Source: Gp7-AA6 sp036001245 (GTDB lineage Bacteria > Acidobacteriota > Thermoanaerobaculia > UBA5066 > Gp7-AA6). Taken from it: DNA of 64,000 nt. This document shows, in pieces, positions 32,257 to 43,364 of this stretch. The first letter of the stretch is position 1. Every line of letters begins with the position of its first letter. A program made the position numbers and the translations under genes. A model generated the notes under the pieces. It had not been told where the DNA came from. It searched no databases and was given only the letters and a program-made list of their open reading frames with translations. The stretch is from positions 1-64,000 of the forward strand of contig DASYUL010000128.1 of assembly GCA_036001245.1 (NCBI GenBank), written 5' to 3'.

Positions 32257-33702
32257 ATGGACAAACCGCCCCGCAGGCACATGACGCCGGAGGACTTCCG
32301 GCGGCACGGCCGCGACGTCGTGGACTGGATCGCGGATTACATGGAAAGGGTGGAGAAGTTTCCGGTCCGCTCGAAGGTCCGGCCCGGCGAGATCCGCGCG
32401 GCGCTTCCCCCCGAACCTCCTGCCCGGGGCGAGCTCTTCGAAGTGATGCTCGAAGACGTGGACCGCATCATCCTGCCCGGCATCACGCACTGGCAGTCAC
32501 CGAACTTCTTCGCCTACTTCCCGTCGAACAACTCGGGCCCCTCGATCCTCGGGGAGCTCCTTTCGGCGGGCCTCGGCGTCCAGGGGATGCTGTGGGCGAC
32601 GAGCCCGGCCTGCACCGAGCTCGAGACGCACGTGCTCGACTGGCTCGTCGGCATGCTCGGGCTGCCGGAGAGCTTCCGATCTGACTCGACCGGCGGCGGC
32701 GTCATCCAGGACACGGCTTCGAGCGCGACCCTCTGCGCGCTGCTCGCGGGACGGGAGCGCGCGACCGGCTTCCAGGCAAACGAAACGGGCGCAGACGGCC
32801 GCCTGGTCGCGTACGCGTCCACGCAGGCGCACTCCTCCGTCGAGAAGGCGGCGAAGATCGCGGGAATCGGGCGCGGGAACCTCAAGCTCGTCGAGGTGGA
32901 CGAGAAATTCGCGATGCGCCCCGAGGCTCTCGCCCGCGCGATCGCGGAGGACCGCCGCGCCGGAAAGATCCCGTGCTTCGTGTGCGCGACCGTGGGGACG
33001 ACGTCGTCGAACGCGATCGATCCCGTCGCGGAGGTCGGCCGCATTTGCCGCGACGAGGGAATCTGGCTCCACGTGGACGCCGCGATGTCCGGAACTGCCG
33101 CCCTGTGTCCCGAGTTCCGGTGGATCCAGGACGGCGTGGAGCTCGCCGACAGCTACTGCTTCAACCCGCACAAGTGGATGTTCACGAACTTCGACTGCGA
33201 CGCGTTCTGGGTCGCGGACCGGGCGGCACTGATCCGCACGTTGTCGGTGTTACCCGTGTACCTGCGCAACAAGGCGACGGAGTCGGGCGCGGTCTTCGAC
33301 TACCGCGACTGGCAGATCCCGCTCGGCCGTCGGTTCCGGGCGTTGAAGCTCTGGTTCGTGATCCGGCACTACGGCGTCGAGGGGCTCCAGTCCTACGTCC
33401 GGCGGCACGTCGAGCTCGCTCAGAAGTTCAAATCGTGGGTCGAGAAGTCCAACAGTTTCGAGCTTGCCGCGCCCGCCCCCCTGAACCTCGTCTGCTTCCG
33501 GCACCTCGGCGGCGACGCGCTCAACGAGAACCTCCTGGAGGCTTTAAACGTGACCGGGCAGCTCTACCTGACCCACACGTCGCTCGGCGACCGGTACACA
33601 CTGCGGATGTCCATCGGGCAGAGTTGGACCCAGGAGCACCACGTCGCCGCGGCGTGGAAGCTGATCCAGCGGACAGCGATCGAGGTCGAGCCGACGGTCT
33701 GA
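32257..33702 (+). CDS. PLP-dependent amino acid decarboxylase (group II, aromatic type)
   Basis: 481 residues from ATG 32257. The N-terminus (MTPEDFRRHGRDVVDWIADYM) and the substrate-loop HWQSPNFFAYFPSNNS are typical of aromatic-L-amino-acid decarboxylases; the PLP lysine is in SYCFNPHKWMFTNFDC, the PLP-stacking His in STQAHSSVEKAA and the Asp in LHVDAAMSG. Likely substrates are DOPA, tryptophan, phenylalanine or tyrosine. It converges on the aminotransferase with a 1-bp gap; an amino acid permease lies behind that gene, so the three may deal with the same amino acid pool, though they are on opposite strands. Confidence 0.9.
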   Translation: MDKPPRRHMTPEDFRRHGRDVVDWIADYMERVEKFPVRSKVRPGEIRAALPPEPPARGELFEVMLEDVDRIILPGITHWQSPNFFAYFPSNNSGPSILGELLSAGLGVQGMLWATSPACTELETHVLDWLVGMLGLPESFRSDSTGGGVIQDTASSATLCALLAGRERATGFQANETGADGRLVAYASTQAHSSVEKAAKIAGIGRGNLKLVEVDEKFAMRPEALARAIAEDRRAGKIPCFVCATVGTTSSNAIDPVAEVGRICRDEGIWLHVDAAMSGTAALCPEFRWIQDGVELADSYCFNPHKWMFTNFDCDAFWVADRAALIRTLSVLPVYLRNKATESGAVFDYRDWQIPLGRRFRALKLWFVIRHYGVEGLQSYVRRHVELAQKFKSWVEKSNSFELAAPAPLNLVCFRHLGGDALNENLLEALNVTGQLYLTHTSLGDRYTLRMSIGQSWTQEHHVAAAWKLIQRTAIEVEPTV

Positions 33703-33703
33703 G

Positions 33704-34764
33704 CTAGCCGAGCACCGCGGCGATCGCCGCCAGGCCTTCCCGGAGCGGCTCCGTTGCTCCGCCGAACGAAATGCGGAAGTGCGACGGGGAATCGAAGAAG
33801 GCGCCGGGGACGACGGCGACGCCCCGCTCGAGGAAGAGCCGCTCGACGAACGCGCTCGAGTCGCTGCCGTCGGCGAAGCGCGGGAACGCGATCGTCGCGT
33901 GCGACGGAATGCACTCGAGCTCGTCTCGTCCGGCGAGAAACGACCTGACGAGCGGCGCGTTGGATTCGACGATCCTCCGCGCGCGTTCCGCGAGTCTCTC
34001 GATGTTGTCGAAGGCGACGACCGACAGCCGGTCGGCCGGCATGGGTCCCCAGACGTCCACGACGTCGCGGGCCCGGCGGATCTTCTCGGTGACGTCGGGG
34101 GAGGCGAGGGCCCATCCGCAGCGCAGCGAAGCGAGGCCGTACGCCTTCGTGAGGCTGTTCGTGGAGACGAACGCGGGGGAGAGCGTCGCCGCGGGCGGGT
34201 GCGCCGCTGACGCGAGATCCAGGTAGACCTCGTCGACGAGCACCGTGAAGCCGCGGCGCTCGGCGAGCCGGCCGATCTTGGAGAGGTCGTCCGTGGCCGC
34301 GAGGACTCCGGACGGATTGTGAGGTGACGAAAGCATCACAACCCGAGTGCGGGACGTGAGCGCCCGCGCGATAGGGTCGGGATCGAGGCGCCAGCGCTCC
34401 TCGAACCGCCGCTCGAACCGCGTGACGCGCGCCCCGAGCATCGTCGCCGCGGCGGCGAGCGGGTCGTAGCCGGGCTGTTCGAACAGGACCTCGTCGCCAC
34501 TCTCGACGAGCGCCGCCAGGGCGAGGAAGTTCGCTCCCGAGCACCCGACGGCGGTCGCGACGTTTTCCGGCCGCACGCCGTAGCGCGCGGCGATGGCCTC
34601 GACCAGCGGCCGGTACCCGTTCGGGCTCTCGCCCGCGAGGTCGACGGCGTCGCGCGCCCCGGGCAGGTCGTCGAGTGCGCACGGAAGCAGATTCGATCCG
34701 GCAAGGTCGATCGAGGGCTTCGACCGTGACTTCGCCCACTCCATGTAGGGGGAGCGCGCCCGGC

Positions 34765-34768
<4 letters not shown>
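33704..34768 (-). CDS. PLP aminotransferase, class I/II
   Basis: 354 residues starting at ATG 34768, which overlaps the stop of the permease gene (ATGA). Fold type I features are visible: LAGESPNGYRPLVEAIAARYG, SSPHNPSGVLA, the PLP-binding VDEVYLDLA and lysine in TNSLTKAYGLASLRCGW, and the substrate-binding Arg in FRISFGG. The donor amino acid cannot be predicted. Coupling to an amino acid permease suggests transamination of an imported amino acid. Confidence 0.9.
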
Positions 34769-36090
<1,322 letters not shown>

Positions 36091-36118
36091 CGCCGCGGAG
36101 AATAACGCCTGGACTGAG

Positions 36119-36146
36119 ACCTGAAACCTGGAACTTGGAACTGGAA
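36119..36146. repeat. Four degenerate 7-bp tandem repeats between permease and dnaE
   Basis: ACCTGAA ACCTGGA ACTTGGA ACTGGAA, in the 89-bp gap between divergent starts. The promoter region of dnaE must overlap or adjoin this tract. Confidence 0.75.
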
Positions 36147-36179
36147 CTCGTTCTCGAGACTTGGGGCTACAATCCAAAA

Positions 36180-39100
36180 GTGCCCGCCGAGTTCGTTCAC
36201 CTCCACCTTCACACTCAGTACTCGCTCTTGGACGGCGCCAACCGGGTGGGGGAGCTGTGCCGCCGGATCCGGGAGCTCGAGATGCCCGCGGTCGCGGTCA
36301 CGGACCACGGGAACATGTTCGGGGCGTTTTCCTTCTACCACGAGGCGCTGAAGAACGGCGTGCGCCCGATCCTCGGGATCGAGGCGTACATCGCGCCCGG
36401 AGATCGACGCGACCGGGAGACGCAGGCGGCGGTGGAGTCGGGGGAGGGATACGCGTATCACCTGACGATCCTCGCGGCGACGCAGACCGGTTACCGCAAC
36501 CTGATCAAGCTCGTCTCCGAGGCTTATCTGACCGGCTTCTACCACCGCCCGCGCATGGACAAGGCGCTCCTCCGGGAGAGCGCCGAAGGGCTGATCGCGC
36601 TCTCGGGGTGTTTGAAGGGGGAGGTCGCGGGCGCGCTCTCGCGGGGCAACTTCGAGGCGGCCCGCCGGGTCGTACGCGAGTACCAGGAGATCTTCGGGAA
36701 GGAGAACTTCTTCATCGAGCTCATGGATCACGGCCTCCCGAAGCAGACCGAGATCCTGCCCGACCTTCTCCGGCTCGCCTCCGAAACCGGAGCGTCCGTC
36801 GTCGCGACCAACGACAGCCACTACCTGCGGAAAGAGGACGCGTTCGCGCACGAGGTCCTGCTCTGCATCGGGATGGGCAAGACGCTCGAGGACGAGCGCC
36901 GGATGCGCTTCTACAACGACGAGTTCTACGTGAAGAGCCCGCAGGAGATGCACGACCGCTTCCGCCGCTGGTCGGAGGAATCGCTGACGAACACGGTCGC
37001 GCTTGCGCAGCGCTGCGCGGTGACGTTCGACACGGAAGGTCTGCACCTGCCGACCTTCACGGCACCCGCCGGCCGGACCCCGGCCGAGCACTTCGCGGAC
37101 CTCGCCCGCGAGGGGCTCGAGCGGCGGCTCTCGGAGCTCGCACCGTTTTTCGCCGCGGGCAAGATCCGCAACCCGCCCGAAAAGTACCGGGAGCGTCTCG
37201 AGTACGAGATCGGCGTCATCGAGAAGATGGGCTTTCCGTCGTACTTCCTCATCGTCTCGGACTTCATCCGTCACGCGCGCGAGACCGGCATCTCGGTCGG
37301 GCCGGGGCGGGGGAGCGCCGCCGGCTCGATCGTCTCGTGGTCCCTGCGCATCACGGAGATCGATCCGCTCCGTTACGACCTCCTCTTCGAGAGGTTCCTG
37401 AACCCGGAGCGGATCTCGATGCCCGACATCGACATCGATTTCTGCCAGGCGCGGCGGGGCGAGGTGATCGACTACGTCACGAAAAAGTACGGACGCGAGA
37501 ACGTCGCTCAGATCGTGACGTTCTCCCAGCTGAAGCCCAAGCTCGCGGTGCGCGACGTCGCTCGTGTCCTCTCGCTGCCCGTCGCGATCGGCGACCGGAT
37601 CGCGAAGCTCATCCCCGACGGCATCGACGTGAACTTCGAACGGGCCATGAAGGAGTCGCCCGGGCTCAAGGAGGCGATTCAGACGGACGAATCCGTCGCC
37701 CGCGTCGTCCAGATCGCCGAGCGCCTGGAAGGTCTGTCGCGGCACGCCGGCATGCACGCGGCGGGCGTGGTCATCGCCCCGCGTCCCATCACGGACTATC
37801 TCCCGCTCTACCGGACGAACACGGGCGACGTCACGACGCAGTTCGACATGAACGCGGTCGAGAAGATGGGCTTACTCAAGATCGACTTCCTGGGTCTCAT
37901 CACTCTCGACATCATGGACGCGGCCGTCGCGGGGATCCGCGAGCGTACGGGGGACGTCGTCGACCTCGATCGGATTCCCCTGAACGACGAGAAGACGTAC
38001 GAGCTCTTCCGCTCGGGGAAGACCGCCTGCGTGTTCCAGTTCGACTCCTCCGGGATGCGCGACCTCCTCCGCCGCGCGAAACCGAAGGTGTTCTCCGACC
38101 TGGCGCTCTTGAACGCCCTCTACCGCCCCGGAGCGCTGGACGTCGGCATGGTCGAGGAGTACGTGCGGCGCAGGAACGGAAACCGGAAGGTGACCTACCC
38201 GCTGCCCGAGATCGAGGACATTCTCAAAGAGACGCTCGGGATCCTCGTCTACCAGGAACAGGTCATGCTGATCGCCTCGCGCGTCGGGGGCTACTCCCTC
38301 GCGGAGGCGGATCTCCTCCGGAAGGCGATCGGAAAGAAAAAGCGGGAGATCATGGCGGCCGAGCGGGAGAAATTCCTCGGCCGCGCCGTCGAGCACGGCA
38401 CGACCAAGGAGAAGGCGAAGGAGCTCTGGGCGCTCATCGAGCCGTTCGAGCGCTACGGTTTCAACAAGTCGCACGCCGTGGCGTACGCGCTCGTCGCCTA
38501 CAAGACGGCGTACTTGAAGGCGCACTACCCGGTCGACTTCCTCGCGGCGGCACTCTCCGCGGAGATCGGCTCGACCGACGGCATCGTCAAGGTGATCGGC
38601 GACTGCGCCGAGATGGGCATCCCGGTCCTGCCGCCGGATATCAACGAGTCGCAGAAGAACTTCGCCGCGGTGGGGACGTCGATCCGCTTCGGGCTGGCGG
38701 CCATCAAAGGCGTCGGAGACCAGGCGGCCGAGTCGATCCTGCAGGAACGGCGCAAGAAACCGTTCGCCTCCTTCACCGATCTCGCGCACCGACTCGACCC
38801 GCGGCTCGTCAACAAGCGCACGGTCGACGCGCTGATCTGCGCCGGAGCGCTCGACTCGCTCGGGAAGAACCGCGCGACTCTCGCCGCGGCGTCCGAGAGG
38901 GTCGTCGCCGACGCCGCGCGGCGCCGGGAAGAGACGGAGCTGGGGCAGTCGCGGCTGTTCGGCGGCGGCGCCGACGAGACGCTGACCGACGAGTTCGCCG
39001 AGCTGCCCGAGTGGACGCTCGAGGAGAAGCTGCGGCGGGAAAAAGAGGTCCTCGGTTTCTACGTGACCGGGCACCCCTTGACGCGGCACGCGGACGACAT

Positions 39101-39662
39101 CGATCGCTTCGCGGACGTTCGCGTCCAGGAGCTCGCGTTGCGAGTCGATCAGATGGTGCACGTCGCGGGAGTGCTCGTCAACGTCAAGAAGCAGAAGATC
39201 AAGAAGGGCGTCAACGAAGGAAAGACGATGCTGAAGGCGACGCTCGAGGACACGACGGGCGGCGTCCCCGTCTGCGTGTTCGCCAGCCTTTACGAGAAGG
39301 TCGCCTCGTGGATCCGCGCCGATCTCCCGGTGCTCGTGACGGCGACGGTCCGCGAGGCGGGGGCGTCGATCGAGCTGACCGTGCAGGACGTGACGCCGCT
39401 CGACGGCATCCGCGAACGGCTCGCGCGCGAGATGGAGATCCGCATCGACCTGACGCTCGCCGACGAGAACCTCATGGGACGTTTGAAGGAGCTCCTGCGG
39501 CTCCACTCGGGCACGACCCCGCTCGCGCTGCGCCTCGTGCGGCCCGGCGACTTCGACGTGAAGTTGAGAGCGGCCGATTCGATCCGCGTCGCTCCCTCGC
39601 CGCGACTGACCGGCGAAGTTCGCGCGCTCACCGGTGAGGACTCGGTCCGGTTCAACTTCTAG
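36180..39662 (+). CDS. dnaE: DNA polymerase III subunit alpha
   Basis: 1160 residues from GTG 36180; this start gives the expected N-terminus PAEFVHLHLHTQYSLLDGA, which opens the PHP domain (also AVTDHGNMFG). The catalytic aspartates are in the MPDIDIDFCQ motif near residues 414-420 and in LLKIDFLGLITLD near residue 567; VGPGRGSAAGSIV marks the palm. The helix-hairpin-helix, OB and C-terminal regions follow (MVHVAGVLVNVKKQKIKKG is the OB entry). It is the replicative polymerase. The next gene begins 13 bp downstream. Confidence 0.97.
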   Translation: MPAEFVHLHLHTQYSLLDGANRVGELCRRIRELEMPAVAVTDHGNMFGAFSFYHEALKNGVRPILGIEAYIAPGDRRDRETQAAVESGEGYAYHLTILAATQTGYRNLIKLVSEAYLTGFYHRPRMDKALLRESAEGLIALSGCLKGEVAGALSRGNFEAARRVVREYQEIFGKENFFIELMDHGLPKQTEILPDLLRLASETGASVVATNDSHYLRKEDAFAHEVLLCIGMGKTLEDERRMRFYNDEFYVKSPQEMHDRFRRWSEESLTNTVALAQRCAVTFDTEGLHLPTFTAPAGRTPAEHFADLAREGLERRLSELAPFFAAGKIRNPPEKYRERLEYEIGVIEKMGFPSYFLIVSDFIRHARETGISVGPGRGSAAGSIVSWSLRITEIDPLRYDLLFERFLNPERISMPDIDIDFCQARRGEVIDYVTKKYGRENVAQIVTFSQLKPKLAVRDVARVLSLPVAIGDRIAKLIPDGIDVNFERAMKESPGLKEAIQTDESVARVVQIAERLEGLSRHAGMHAAGVVIAPRPITDYLPLYRTNTGDVTTQFDMNAVEKMGLLKIDFLGLITLDIMDAAVAGIRERTGDVVDLDRIPLNDEKTYELFRSGKTACVFQFDSSGMRDLLRRAKPKVFSDLALLNALYRPGALDVGMVEEYVRRRNGNRKVTYPLPEIEDILKETLGILVYQEQVMLIASRVGGYSLAEADLLRKAIGKKKREIMAAEREKFLGRAVEHGTTKEKAKELWALIEPFERYGFNKSHAVAYALVAYKTAYLKAHYPVDFLAAALSAEIGSTDGIVKVIGDCAEMGIPVLPPDINESQKNFAAVGTSIRFGLAAIKGVGDQAAESILQERRKKPFASFTDLAHRLDPRLVNKRTVDALICAGALDSLGKNRATLAAASERVVADAARRREETELGQSRLFGGGADETLTDEFAELPEWTLEEKLRREKEVLGFYVTGHPLTRHADDIDRFADVRVQELALRVDQMVHVAGVLVNVKKQKIKKGVNEGKTMLKATLEDTTGGVPVCVFASLYEKVASWIRADLPVLVTATVREAGASIELTVQDVTPLDGIRERLAREMEIRIDLTLADENLMGRLKELLRLHSGTTPLALRLVRPGDFDVKLRAADSIRVAPSPRLTGEVRALTGEDSVRFNF

Positions 39663-39675
39663 CGAGGGATCCGCC

Positions 39676-40905
39676 GTGGGACCCCTGCCCCGGGACCTCG
39701 CGCGGCGGGTCTTCAAGGCGCGCGCCCTCGCGCGAGAGCGGCGAATCCGGCTCTATCTCGTCGGCGGCGCCGTCCGCGACCTTCTCCTCGATCGTCTTCG
39801 ACGGATCGTCGATGTCGACCTCGTCGTCGAACAGGATGCGGCCGGCTTCGCGCGGGAGCTCGCGCGCCGGCTCGGCGCGACTGTGAAGCTCCACGGGCGC
39901 TTCGGGACGGCGGTCCTCGAGCGCCCCCGCGGCGAGCGCCTCGACGTCGGGACTGCGCGAGCCGAGGAGTACGAGCGCCCGGGGGCGCTGCCCCGCGTGC
40001 GCGCGGGATCGATCGACGATGACCTCGCGCGGCGCGACTTCACGGCCAACGCGATGGCAATCGAGATCGCCGGTTCGGCCCGGGCGCAGCTCCTCGATCC
40101 GTTTGGCGGGCGCGAGGACCTCTCGCGACGCGTCATCCGGATGCTCCACCGTCAATCTGCCCGGGACGACCCGACGCGGGCCTTCCGCGCGGTGCGCTAT
40201 GCCAACCGACTGGGCTTCCGGATCGACCCGGCGACGCGGCGGTGGATCCGCGAGGCCGTCGCCGAGGGAGCCCTCGATGCGGTCTCCGGAGACCGTCTCC
40301 GACGCGAGATCGCTCTCCTCTTGTCGGAGGGGAATCGCGCCGGGGCCGTGCGCGCGCTCGCCGGCCTCGGGCTCGCGGCGGCGATCCACCCGAGCCTCCG
40401 ATTCGACGCGGGGACAGCCCGCCGTCTGCGGACCGCCGAGCGGCTGGCCGAAGACTTCGGTCGGAATGCGACGTGGCTCGTGTACCTTCTGGCGTGGATG
40501 GGGGAGACGAGCCAGGAGAGCGCGCGAGCGATTTCGACGCGGTTGAACCTGCCGCGCGGCCCCGCCCGCATCGTGCGAACCTGGCCGCAGACAGCCCGGG
40601 CGCTCGCGTCCGCCGCTTCCGGGAAACCCGGGCGCGCGCTGCGGGCGATGGACGGCGTCTCCGACGACGAGGTGATCGCCGCCGCGGCCGGACTGCCGGC
40701 TGCCTTCCGCGCGCGACTCCTCGACGCGCGCCGTGCCGCGTCCGGGCTGCGCCTCCGGATCCGGGGCCGGGACCTCCTCGCCGCCGGCGTGGCCCCGGGA
40801 CCCGCGATCGGCCGCGCGCTGTCGGCCACGCTCTCCGCACGGCGCGACGGCGCGATCCGCGCCGAAGAGGAGCTTTCGTTCGCCCTCGAGGCGGCCCGGG
40901 CGTGA
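39676..40905 (+). CDS. tRNA nucleotidyltransferase / poly(A) polymerase family
   Basis: 409 residues from GTG 39676. Nucleotidyltransferase head: YLVGGAVRDLLLDRL and the metal aspartates in VDVDLVVEQDA, followed by RRDFTANAMAIEI, LDPFGGREDLSRRVIR and DDPTRAFRAVRYANRLGF. These features are shared by CCA-adding enzymes and bacterial poly(A) polymerase I; a CCA-type (or A-adding) enzyme is favoured because no PcnB-specific C-terminal extension is seen. The C-terminal 200 residues are Ala/Arg-rich helices. It lies in a dnaE-cca-hypothetical-rsmD run with overlapping junctions. Confidence 0.88.
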   Translation: MGPLPRDLARRVFKARALARERRIRLYLVGGAVRDLLLDRLRRIVDVDLVVEQDAAGFARELARRLGATVKLHGRFGTAVLERPRGERLDVGTARAEEYERPGALPRVRAGSIDDDLARRDFTANAMAIEIAGSARAQLLDPFGGREDLSRRVIRMLHRQSARDDPTRAFRAVRYANRLGFRIDPATRRWIREAVAEGALDAVSGDRLRREIALLLSEGNRAGAVRALAGLGLAAAIHPSLRFDAGTARRLRTAERLAEDFGRNATWLVYLLAWMGETSQESARAISTRLNLPRGPARIVRTWPQTARALASAASGKPGRALRAMDGVSDDEVIAAAAGLPAAFRARLLDARRAASGLRLRIRGRDLLAAGVAPGPAIGRALSATLSARRDGAIRAEEELSFALEAARA

Positions 40906-41537
40906 TCGCCGCCGTCTTGATTGCCGCCTCTCTCGCCGCGACGGCGCCCGCCCCGACGGCCGCACCGTCTCCGAAACCGAGCTTCTGCGTCGAGTGGATC
41001 CGGCAGTCCCGCGAGGGCTACGAGCGGATCACCCTCTTCGGCGACCGCACCGTGATCTGGAAGACCGTCGACGCCCGGGGAGAACAGGTCCGGCGCAAGA
41101 CGCTCGCGCCGCAAGAGCTCGAGTTCTACTGTGACTACTTCGCGCGTCCGGAGATCTGGACCTTGCCGGGGGACCTCCGGACGGGGCTCGCCGGCGAATT
41201 CTCCTCGCAATCCACGATCACCGCCGCCCGGAAGGACGGAGCATCCAAGACGATCCGCTTCGACGACTTCTCCGCGCTCTCGGCCGAGGCAGCGTCGCTG
41301 CGTTCCGCGCTCGAAGGACTGCGTACCGTCTTCACGAATCCGCTCGCTCCCCCGTCGCGGTTCACGGCGGACGCCCTGCCGCCGGGAACGCTTCTGAAGC
41401 GGTTCGACGGCGCGATCTTCCGGGTCCTGCGTCTCGAGAAGGAGAAGGGGTTCGTCGAGCTCGTCGGGGTCACGGAGCCGTATTCGCAGTTCATCAAGCT
41501 GGAGGAGCTGCGGTTTCAGTTTTCACCACCCGAGTGA
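40902..41537 (+). CDS. Exported protein of unknown function
   Basis: 211 residues from GTG 40902, overlapping the upstream TGA (GTGA). A signal-like N-terminus (IAAVLIAASLAATAPAP) and a Pro/Ala linker are followed by a beta-rich domain (RITLFGDRTVIWKTVDARGE, GLAGEFSSQSTITAARKDGA) and a second short part with GTLLKRFDGAIFRVLRLEK. I recognise no family. Its last codon overlaps the rsmD start in the same way. Confidence 0.7.
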   Translation: MIAAVLIAASLAATAPAPTAAPSPKPSFCVEWIRQSREGYERITLFGDRTVIWKTVDARGEQVRRKTLAPQELEFYCDYFARPEIWTLPGDLRTGLAGEFSSQSTITAARKDGASKTIRFDDFSALSAEAASLRSALEGLRTVFTNPLAPPSRFTADALPPGTLLKRFDGAIFRVLRLEKEKGFVELVGVTEPYSQFIKLEELRFQFSPPE

Positions 41538-42112
41538 CAAAGAAGCTCTCAGCTGTCAGCTCTCAGCTCTCAGCCGGGAGCCGTCCGAGGATCCTGGCGG
41601 GGCGCTGGAAGGGGCGGGTCCTCCAGGTCCCGCGCGACGCGCGGCCGACTTCCTCCCGCGCCCGCGAAGCGCTGTTCGACATCCTGCAGGACAGGGTTCG
41701 CGGGAGCCGCTTCCTCGACCTCTTCGCCGGGAGCGGCGCCGTGGGACTGGAAGCGCTCTCCCGCGGCGCGTCGGCGGCCGTTTTCGTCGAGCGCGACAGC
41801 CGAGCGCTGGAGAGAAATCTCGCGACGCTCGGCGCGGCCGAAGAGTTCGAGATCGTCCGCGACGACGCGCGCGACGCGATCTGCGCTCTCGAGCGCCGCG
41901 GCGAAACGTTCGACCTCGTCTTCGCCGATCCGCCGTATTCGCTCGAGGCGGTGCTCTTGAAGAGGATCGGGGCCCTCCTCGCGCCGGCGGGAAAGCTCGT
42001 CGTGCAGACGGACTCGGACGCCTCTGCCCCCGAGTTTGCCGATCTTTCCCTGCTGGATCGCCGCGCTTACGGGCGCAACGCGTTCTGGTTTTTCGGGGAG
42101 GCGCGGCGCTAG
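41534..42112 (+). CDS. rsmD: 16S rRNA (guanine966-N2)-methyltransferase
   Basis: 192 residues. SAM-binding FLDLFAGSGAVGLEALSRGA and the catalytic VFADPPYSLEAV (DPPY) are diagnostic; the family lead-in RILAGRWKGRVLQVP follows and RPTSSRAREALFDIL is conserved. RsmD methylates G966 of 16S rRNA during 30S assembly. GTG 41534 overlaps the previous stop; the first dozen residues (KKLSAVSSQLSA) are coded by a heptamer repeat tract and do not belong to the family, so the protein may alternatively begin further in. Confidence 0.93.
   Translation: MTKKLSAVSSQLSAGSRPRILAGRWKGRVLQVPRDARPTSSRAREALFDILQDRVRGSRFLDLFAGSGAVGLEALSRGASAAVFVERDSRALERNLATLGAAEEFEIVRDDARDAICALERRGETFDLVFADPPYSLEAVLLKRIGALLAPAGKLVVQTDSDASAPEFADLSLLDRRAYGRNAFWFFGEARR
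41544..41574. repeat. Degenerate 7-bp tandem repeats coding the RsmD N-terminus
   Basis: AGCTCTC AGCTGTC AGCTCTC AGCTCTC AGC. The unit is the reverse complement of the GCTGAGA unit at 51844-51874, so the two tracts belong to one sequence family in opposite orientation. Confidence 0.8.
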
Positions 42113-42117
42113 AGCCG

Positions 42118-42146
42118 TTGCCCTCCTCGAACGGGGATGGTACTCT
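42118..42146 (+). promoter_or_regulatory. Possible promoter of metK-ahcY
   Basis: TTGCCC (42118-42123) and TACTCT (42141-42146) are separated by 17 bp and lie 43 bp upstream of the metK ATG. The gap between rsmD and metK is only 76 bp and holds no fold that I can identify as a SAM or SAH riboswitch. Confidence 0.35.
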
Positions 42147-42188
42147 GCGCCGTTTTCACAACCCACGCGATCCGGAAGGAGCAACGAG

Positions 42189-43364
42189 ATGCTTCATAAC
42201 GGCAGGCACTTTTTCACGTCGGAGTCCGTCACCGAGGGTCACCCCGACAAGATCGCGGACCAGATCTCCGACGCGGTGCTCGACGCCGTGATGCGGGACG
42301 ACCCGATGGGTCGGGTCGCGTGTGAGACTCTCGTGACGACCGGGCTCGCCTTCATCGGCGGCGAGATCTCGACGAAGACCTACGTCGACCTCCCGTCGAT
42401 CGTCCGCCAGACGATCAAGGAGATCGGCTACACGCGCGCGAAGTTCGGCTTCGACTACGAGACGTGCGCCGTGATCTCTTCGATCGATCCACAGTCGCCC
42501 GACATCGCTGCCGGGGTGGACACCGGCGGCGCCGGCGACCAGGGGATGATGTTCGGCTTCGCCGTGCGCGAGACCGAGGAGTACATGCCGCTCCCGCTCA
42601 CGCTCGCCCACGGCCTCGTCCGCCGCCTCTCCGAAGCGCGGAGGAAAGGGGAGCTCGACTTCCTTCGGCCCGACGGAAAGTCGCAGGTGACGGTCGAGTA
42701 CGAAGGCCGCCGGCCGATGAGGGTCGAGGCAATCGTCGTCTCGACGCAGCACGCGGAGGCAATCAAGCATCACGACCTGAAGGAGGCGGTCATCGAGGAG
42801 ATCATCCGCCCGGTGATCCCCGCCGACCTCATCACGCGCGAGACCAAATTCCACGTGAACCCGACCGGCCGGTTCGTGATCGGCGGTCCGCAGGGCGACA
42901 CCGGGCTGACCGGACGGAAGATCATCGTCGATACCTACGGCGGGAGCGCGCCCCACGGGGGCGGCTCGTTCTCCGGAAAGGACCCGACGAAGGTCGACCG
43001 GTCGGCGGCCTACATGGCGCGCTACATCGCGAAGAACGTCGTCGCGGCGGGACTCGCCGACCGGGTCCTGCTGCAGCTCGCCTACGCGATCGGCGTCGCC
43101 GATCCGGTGTCCGTGCACGTCGAGACGTACGGCACCGGAAAGCTTCCCGAAGAGAAGATCGTCGACCTGATCCGCGAGCACTTCGTGCTGACGCCGCGCG
43201 GGATCATCGAGACGCTCGACCTGCGGCGCCCGATCTACAAGGCGACCGCGGCGTTTGGCCACTTCGGCCGCCGGGAGTTCGCGTGGGAGCGGGTGGATCG
43301 CGCCGCCGAGCTCGCGAGCGCCGCCGGGATGGACGCGCACGCCCCCGCCCCGGCCAGCCGATGA
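42189..43364 (+). CDS. metK: S-adenosylmethionine synthase
   Basis: 391 residues from ATG 42189, preceded by GGAAGGAG. MetK signatures: FTSESVTEGHPDKIADQIS, the GAGDQGMMFG loop and GGGSFSGKDPTKVDRSAAY. It makes SAM from methionine and ATP. The TGA overlaps the ahcY ATG, so SAM synthesis and removal of the by-product SAH are translationally coupled. Confidence 0.97.
   Translation: MLHNGRHFFTSESVTEGHPDKIADQISDAVLDAVMRDDPMGRVACETLVTTGLAFIGGEISTKTYVDLPSIVRQTIKEIGYTRAKFGFDYETCAVISSIDPQSPDIAAGVDTGGAGDQGMMFGFAVRETEEYMPLPLTLAHGLVRRLSEARRKGELDFLRPDGKSQVTVEYEGRRPMRVEAIVVSTQHAEAIKHHDLKEAVIEEIIRPVIPADLITRETKFHVNPTGRFVIGGPQGDTGLTGRKIIVDTYGGSAPHGGGSFSGKDPTKVDRSAAYMARYIAKNVVAAGLADRVLLQLAYAIGVADPVSVHVETYGTGKLPEEKIVDLIREHFVLTPRGIIETLDLRRPIYKATAAFGHFGRREFAWERVDRAAELASAAGMDAHAPAPASR

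Noticed and set aside
36161..39637. A long overlapping frame (1158 codons) across dnaE on the same strand
   Set aside because: Low-complexity Arg/Gly-rich translation in the +2 frame; dnaE itself carries every polymerase motif.
42113..42188. Possible SAM or SAH riboswitch before metK
   Set aside because: The gap is only 76 bp and no SAM-I, SAM-II or SAH conserved core could be recognised.
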